DNA from: an uncultured Clostridia bacterium | GTDB taxonomy: Bacteria > Bacillota > Clostridia > Christensenellales > Aristaeellaceae | NCBI GenBank assembly: GCA_934663595.1 | Contig: CAKUKM010000061.1 | Location: forward strand, 1 to 8,197 | DNA length: 8,197 nt | Direction of reading: 5' to 3' | Part shown: positions 4,578-8,197 of the stretch, one piece after another | Numbering within the stretch: the first letter of the stretch is position 1 | Layout of the letters: each line of letters begins with the position of its first letter | Program-made: the position numbers and the translations under genes | Notes under the pieces: generated by a model | Databases searched by the model: none | Told to the model about the DNA's origin: nothing | Seen by the model: the letters and a program-made list of their open reading frames with translations, nothing else

Positions 4578-6320
4578 ATGCGCGAACAAATCAAATGGCT
4601 GTGGGCGAACATGGACAAGAAGTTTCATGCGCGCCACATTCTGGCGCTGGTGATCAGCGCCGTAACCAGCGGCATGCTGCTGATCAACCCCGCGCTGTCG
4701 CAGAGGCTGATCGACGACGTCATCGTGGCGAAAAATCCCGATCCGCTGATCGGCATACTGATGATCATGCTGGTCACGAAGCTGCTGCGCGAAGGACTGC
4801 GCTACTTCATGGTCGTCACGCTGGAAAAGGACGCGCAGAGCGTGGTCTACAACCTGCGCTGCAAGCTGTTTCGGCGCCTGCAGTACAACGACATGCGCTT
4901 TTTCGACCAGCACCGCGCGGGCGATCTGATGACGCGCATGTCCGCGGACCTCGACTGGTGCCGGCATTTCGTGAGTTACATCGATTACAGAATCGTCGAT
5001 TGCGTGTGCACGTTCGTGTTCACGATGGCGTATCTGTTCTGCGTGAACTGGAAGCTCACGATGCTGCTGGTCGTGATCACGCCGATACTGATGCTGATTA
5101 CGAAGTTCTATTCGGCGCACGTTCGCCCGCGCTTCATCGCGATGCGCGACCGTTTGAGCGAAATGAACGCCTCGGCGCAGGAGAATATCGCCGGCAACCG
5201 CGTCGTAAAGGCGTTTGCGCGCGAGGAATATGAAAAGCAGCGCTTCGACGAGCGCAACAAGGCGTTTCTGGAGAGCAACCTGCGCATCAACAAGCTGTGG
5301 CTGAGCTTCTATCCGTTCATCGAGCTGCTCGCAAACGCGATGATGCTGATCACGATCTTCGTAGGCGGCGTCTTCATCATCCGGGGCGAGCTGACTCCCG
5401 GCGAGCTGTCGGTATTCACGGGGCTGAGCTGGGCGCTGTCCAACCCGATGCGCGAGCTGGGCAACCTCCTAAACGACCTGCAGCGCTTCTCGACCTCCGC
5501 GCACAAGGTCATGGAGCTGTATTACGTCTCCCCCCGCATCTGCGATTCCGAAAAGGCCGTCGACCACGGGCGCATGCGCGGCAAGATCGAATTTAAGAAC
5601 GTTTCCTTCAAATACGATTCCAAAACCGTGCTGGAGGACGTGAGCTTTACGGTGCAGCCCGGCCAGACCGTCGCGGTCATGGGCCCGACCGGCAGCGGCA
5701 AAACCACACTGATTCAGCTGCTGGCGCGCTTTTACGACGTAAGCGACGGCCAGGTGCTGGTAGACGATTGCGACGTGCGCCATTGGAAGCTGCAGCAGCT
5801 GCGCGGCGGCATCGGCACGGCGACGCAGGACGTGTTCCTGTTCTCCGATACGGTCGAGGGCAATGTGGCGTTCGGCAATCAGGATTTGAGCGTGGACGAG
5901 GTCAAGGACTTCGCCCGGCGCGCGGCGGCGGATGAATTCGTCTCCAAGCTCCCTGAGGGCTACGACACGATCATCGGCGAGCGCGGCGTGGGTCTTTCCG
6001 GCGGCCAGCGGCAGCGAATCGCTCTGGCGCGCGCGCTTGCGGTCAAGCCCAGCATCCTGATCATGGACGATACGACCAGCGCGGTCGATCTGGAAACCGA
6101 GCAGTACATTCAGAATCAGCTCCGGTCGCTGCCGTTTGAAACCACGAAATTCATCATCGCCCAGCGCATTTCGTCGATGCGCGACGCCGATCTGATCCTG
6201 GTGGTCAAGGACGGCAAAATCGCCGAGCGCGGCACGCACGAGGAGCTGCTGAAGAACCGCGGCTATTACTGGCAGACCTACGCGCTGCAGAACGACATTC
6301 CGGTGGAGGAGGCGAAATAA
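4578..6320 (+). CDS. ABC exporter subunit with degenerate ATP site (BmrC/TM287-like)
   Basis: Membrane half-transporter of 580 residues with a transmembrane domain fused to an ATPase domain. About six membrane helices fall near residues 20-40, 56-80, 135-157, 159-178, 243-264 and 272-295. The ATPase has the Walker A GPTGSGKT (369-376), Q-loop Gln417, an intact signature LSGGQ (473-477) and D-loop SAVD (501-504). Two key residues deviate. The Walker B reads ILIMDD, with Asp498 in place of the catalytic Glu. The H-loop reads IIAQR, with Gln529 in place of His. The same pair of changes marks the non-catalytic subunit of heterodimeric exporters such as TM287/288 and BmrCD, so it should pair with the gene that follows. 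The intact LSGGQ would complete the partner's active site. It is the first gene of the operon, after GGGAGAGG at 4567-4574. Export of drugs or another small amphipathic molecule is likely from the family; the substrate is unknown. Confidence 0.93.
   Translation: MREQIKWLWANMDKKFHARHILALVISAVTSGMLLINPALSQRLIDDVIVAKNPDPLIGILMIMLVTKLLREGLRYFMVVTLEKDAQSVVYNLRCKLFRRLQYNDMRFFDQHRAGDLMTRMSADLDWCRHFVSYIDYRIVDCVCTFVFTMAYLFCVNWKLTMLLVVITPILMLITKFYSAHVRPRFIAMRDRLSEMNASAQENIAGNRVVKAFAREEYEKQRFDERNKAFLESNLRINKLWLSFYPFIELLANAMMLITIFVGGVFIIRGELTPGELSVFTGLSWALSNPMRELGNLLNDLQRFSTSAHKVMELYYVSPRICDSEKAVDHGRMRGKIEFKNVSFKYDSKTVLEDVSFTVQPGQTVAVMGPTGSGKTTLIQLLARFYDVSDGQVLVDDCDVRHWKLQQLRGGIGTATQDVFLFSDTVEGNVAFGNQDLSVDEVKDFARRAAADEFVSKLPEGYDTIIGERGVGLSGGQRQRIALARALAVKPSILIMDDTTSAVDLETEQYIQNQLRSLPFETTKFIIAQRISSMRDADLILVVKDGKIAERGTHEELLKNRGYYWQTYALQNDIPVEEAK
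6305..6312 (+). promoter_or_regulatory. Ribosome binding site inside the end of the first exporter gene
   Basis: GGAGGAGG within the last codons of the first subunit lies 8 nt before the ATG at 6321, which directly follows the TAA at 6318-6320. This arrangement suits coupled translation of two subunits needed in equal amounts. Confidence 0.85.
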
Positions 6321-8114
6321 ATGGCGCGCAATAAATTCGACGTTGACGAGCGGCTGGAAACCCCATTTCAATGGAGACACCTGAAGCGCGCCGGCGCGTA
6401 CATCGGCAAGCACAAATACAAGATGATTCTCGCCCTGCTGCTGAGCGCGATGGCGAGCGTCGCGGCGCTGTTCATTCCGAAGATCACCCAATGGGTGCTC
6501 GACGACGCGGTTCCGAACAAGGACATCGCGATGATCGGGCGGATGGCCGGCCTGTTCGTGGGCATCATACTGCTCAGCATCGTATTCACCACGATCCGCT
6601 CCCGCCTGATGGCGCATGTGAGCCAGGAAATCATCTATGATATCCGCCGGGATCTCTTCGCGCATCTGCAGCGCCTGCCGTTCAGCTATTACGACAGCCG
6701 GCCGGCCGGAAAGATCCTCGTTCGCGTCATCAACTATGTCAATTCCGTATCGGATATACTGTCCAACGGCATCATCAACATGATTCTGGAGATCATCAAC
6801 CTGATCTTCATCGTCATCTTCATGTTCTCGACCAACGCGGAGCTGGCGGCGATCATCCTCGCGGGCCTTCCGTTCTTCATCGCGATCATCCTGATTTTAA
6901 AGCCCCGCCAGCGCAAGGCATGGCAGAACCAGTCGAACAAGAACTCGAACTACAACGCCTACCTCGCCGAATCGATCGACGGCGTGCGCGTGAGCCAGCT
7001 GTTCGACCGCCAGGAGGTCAACCAGAGCATCATGCAGCGCCTCGCCGAGGCCTGCCGCCAGGCGTGGATTCGCGCCATTCACATCAGCAACGCCGTATGG
7101 CTTTCGAGCGAAACGATCACGCAGTTCGTGCTTACGTTCATGTACATCGCCGGCGTATACTGGATGGGCGGCTCGATCGTGAGCTTCGGCGTAATTCTCG
7201 CGATGGGCCAGTACGTCAGCCGCTTCTGGCAGCCGATTACGAACCTCGCGAACATCTACAATTCGTTCGTCAACAACATCGCGTATCTCGAGCGCATCTT
7301 TGAAACGATGGACGAGCCGGTGGTCGTGGACGACGCACTGAATGCGCAGCCGCTCCCGCCGATCGACGGCGCGGTGGATTTTGAGGACGTGACGTTCGCC
7401 TATGAGGAGGGCGTCAACATCCTCGAGCACGTCGATCTGCACGTGCGCGCGGGCGAAAGCATTGCGCTCGTGGGCCCGACCGGCGCGGGCAAGAGCACGG
7501 TGGTCAACCTGCTGTGCCGCTTCTACAACCTGAACGGCGGCCGCATTCTCCTGCACGATCAGCAGGGCGGCGTTCACGATATCAGCGAAGTAACGCTGGA
7601 ATCGCTGCGCAGCCGCCTCGGCATCATGCTGCAGGACAGCTTCATCTTCAGCGGAACGATTCTGGATAACATTCGCTACGGCCGGCTCGATGCGACGGAG
7701 GACGAAATCCGCGCGGCCGCCAAGCGCGTGCGAGCCGACGATTTCATCTCCGCCATGCCGATGGGCTATCAGACCACGGTCAACGAGCGCGGCGGCAATC
7801 TCTCGCAGGGCCAGAAGCAGCTGATTGCATTTGCACGTACGCTGCTGAGCGACCCGTCGATTCTGATTCTGGACGAGGCGACCTCCTCGATCGACACGCA
7901 GACCGAAAAGCTGCTGCAGGAGGGCATTCAGGAAATGCTGAAAAACCGCACGAGCTTCATCATCGCGCACCGCCTGTCCACGATCAAGAATTGCGACCGC
8001 ATCCTGTTCATCGGCAACAAGGGCATCATGGAATCCGGCAGCCACGACGAGCTGATGCAGAAGCATGGCCACTACTACCAGCTCTACACCACGCAGATTC
8101 GCGACGAAATCTGA
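6321..8114 (+). CDS. ABC exporter subunit with catalytic ATP site (BmrD/TM288-like)
   Basis: Membrane half-transporter of 597 residues, the second half of the heterodimer. A cytoplasmic N-terminal stretch of about 33 residues precedes the membrane domain, with helices near 34-55, 74-96, 142-170, 174-194, 262-284 and 286-308. The ATPase domain has the Walker A GPTGAGKS (385-392), Q-loop Gln438, Walker B ILILDE (514-519) with the catalytic Glu519, and H-loop His550 (FIIAHR). Its signature is LSQGQ (494-498) instead of LSGGQ. That weakened signature would face the Walker A of the first subunit, so both defects fall in the same composite site. The other site, made of this subunit's Walker motifs and the partner's LSGGQ, is complete. 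The gene starts on the base after the upstream stop and ends 17 bp before a terminator. Function follows the partner: ATP-driven export of an unidentified substrate, under control of the divergent AraC-type regulator. Confidence 0.94.
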   Translation: MARNKFDVDERLETPFQWRHLKRAGAYIGKHKYKMILALLLSAMASVAALFIPKITQWVLDDAVPNKDIAMIGRMAGLFVGIILLSIVFTTIRSRLMAHVSQEIIYDIRRDLFAHLQRLPFSYYDSRPAGKILVRVINYVNSVSDILSNGIINMILEIINLIFIVIFMFSTNAELAAIILAGLPFFIAIILILKPRQRKAWQNQSNKNSNYNAYLAESIDGVRVSQLFDRQEVNQSIMQRLAEACRQAWIRAIHISNAVWLSSETITQFVLTFMYIAGVYWMGGSIVSFGVILAMGQYVSRFWQPITNLANIYNSFVNNIAYLERIFETMDEPVVVDDALNAQPLPPIDGAVDFEDVTFAYEEGVNILEHVDLHVRAGESIALVGPTGAGKSTVVNLLCRFYNLNGGRILLHDQQGGVHDISEVTLESLRSRLGIMLQDSFIFSGTILDNIRYGRLDATEDEIRAAAKRVRADDFISAMPMGYQTTVNERGGNLSQGQKQLIAFARTLLSDPSILILDEATSSIDTQTEKLLQEGIQEMLKNRTSFIIAHRLSTIKNCDRILFIGNKGIMESGSHDELMQKHGHYYQLYTTQIRDEI

Positions 8115-8131
8115 CAGACCGCAATAATCAT

Positions 8132-8154
8132 CCCCCGGCAAAGCCGGGGGTTTT
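8132..8154 (+). terminator. Rho-independent terminator of the exporter operon
   Basis: CCCCCGGC (8132-8139) and GCCGGGGG (8143-8150) form a perfect 8-bp G/C stem with an AAA loop, followed by TTTT (8151-8154). It lies 17 bases after the stop of the second exporter gene. Confidence 0.88.
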
Positions 8155-8179
8155 GCATATGCGGGCAAAGCCCTAGAAT
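8152..8179 (+). promoter_or_regulatory. Weak candidate promoter for a gene beyond the window
   Basis: TAGAAT (8174-8179) lies 16 nt after TTTGCA (8152-8157). Each box matches its sigma-A consensus at 4-5 of 6 positions. The -35 overlaps the terminator T run. A 5-bp hairpin CCTAG-AATA-CTAGG (8172-8185) covers the -10. No downstream gene is visible to support it. Confidence 0.2.
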
Positions 8180-8197
8180 ACTAGGCCGCGCCCTCGC

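Noticed and set aside
5469..6665. 398-codon minus-strand frame opposite the two exporter genes
   Set aside because: It crosses the junction of two well-supported ABC genes and has the same shadow composition.
6897..8168. 423-codon minus-strand frame opposite the second exporter gene
   Set aside because: It begins beyond the operon terminator and runs antisense to the conserved ATPase domain, with no ribosome binding site or motif to support it.
1..8197. Mobile elements, CRISPR arrays, tRNA or rRNA genes, riboswitches
   Set aside because: No transposase, terminal inverted repeats, regular spacer-repeat pattern, tRNA-like sequence or known leader motif was seen. Intergenic gaps are all under about 140 bp.

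Overview
The window looks like chromosomal DNA of a GC-rich, endospore-forming Clostridia-type bacterium. The reasons are a full-length forespore sigma factor (SigG), a PrsA-type foldase lipoprotein with a Gram-positive-style lipobox, a BmrCD/TM287-288-type heterodimeric ABC exporter, strong AGGAGG-like ribosome binding sites, and a strongly G/C-biased third codon position. That bias also produces long antisense shadow ORFs, which are left out. The genus cannot be named from the sequence; acidic Ala/Glu/Pro/Thr linkers in exported proteins are compatible with gut Clostridia, but this is an inference.

Layout. Positions 1-48 hold the last 15 codons of an unidentified gene, followed by a clear intrinsic terminator (58-97). 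A small unknown protein (140-652) has the outline of an alpha/beta-hydrolase without an obvious nucleophile. A sigma-A-type promoter (667-694) then drives a PrsA/SurA-like parvulin lipoprotein (733-2184). Its catalytic domain appears split by a roughly 95-residue insertion carrying EPEATA repeats. A very strong terminator (2196-2236) separates it from a small flavin reductase-like protein (2253-2753). Next is sigG (2826-3599), preceded at the right distance by a site that fits every specified position of the sigma-F consensus as I recall it. A stem-loop (3602-3635) lies between sigG and the convergent AraC-family regulator (3640-4446, minus strand).

The right half forms one regulatory module. 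The AraC-type regulator is divergent from a two-gene ABC exporter operon (4578-6320 and 6321-8114, no gap between stop and start). The shared intergenic region holds two interleaved, opposing promoters. It also has a perfect 11-bp direct repeat with a 21-bp period (4464-4474 and 4485-4495), the geometry expected of an AraC-family operator. The distal copy overlaps the weak -35 of the exporter promoter and abuts the regulator's own -10. This suggests activation of the exporter together with autorepression. The first exporter subunit has an Asp in place of the catalytic Glu and a Gln in place of the H-loop His. The second keeps both residues but has LSQGQ instead of LSGGQ. This is the paired signature of an asymmetric heterodimeric exporter with one degenerate ATP site. 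The operon ends at a strong terminator (8132-8154).

Nothing here is plainly a new kind of system. The best leads are the AraC operator/exporter module, the split parvulin domain, and the sigma-F-type promoter at an isolated sigG.
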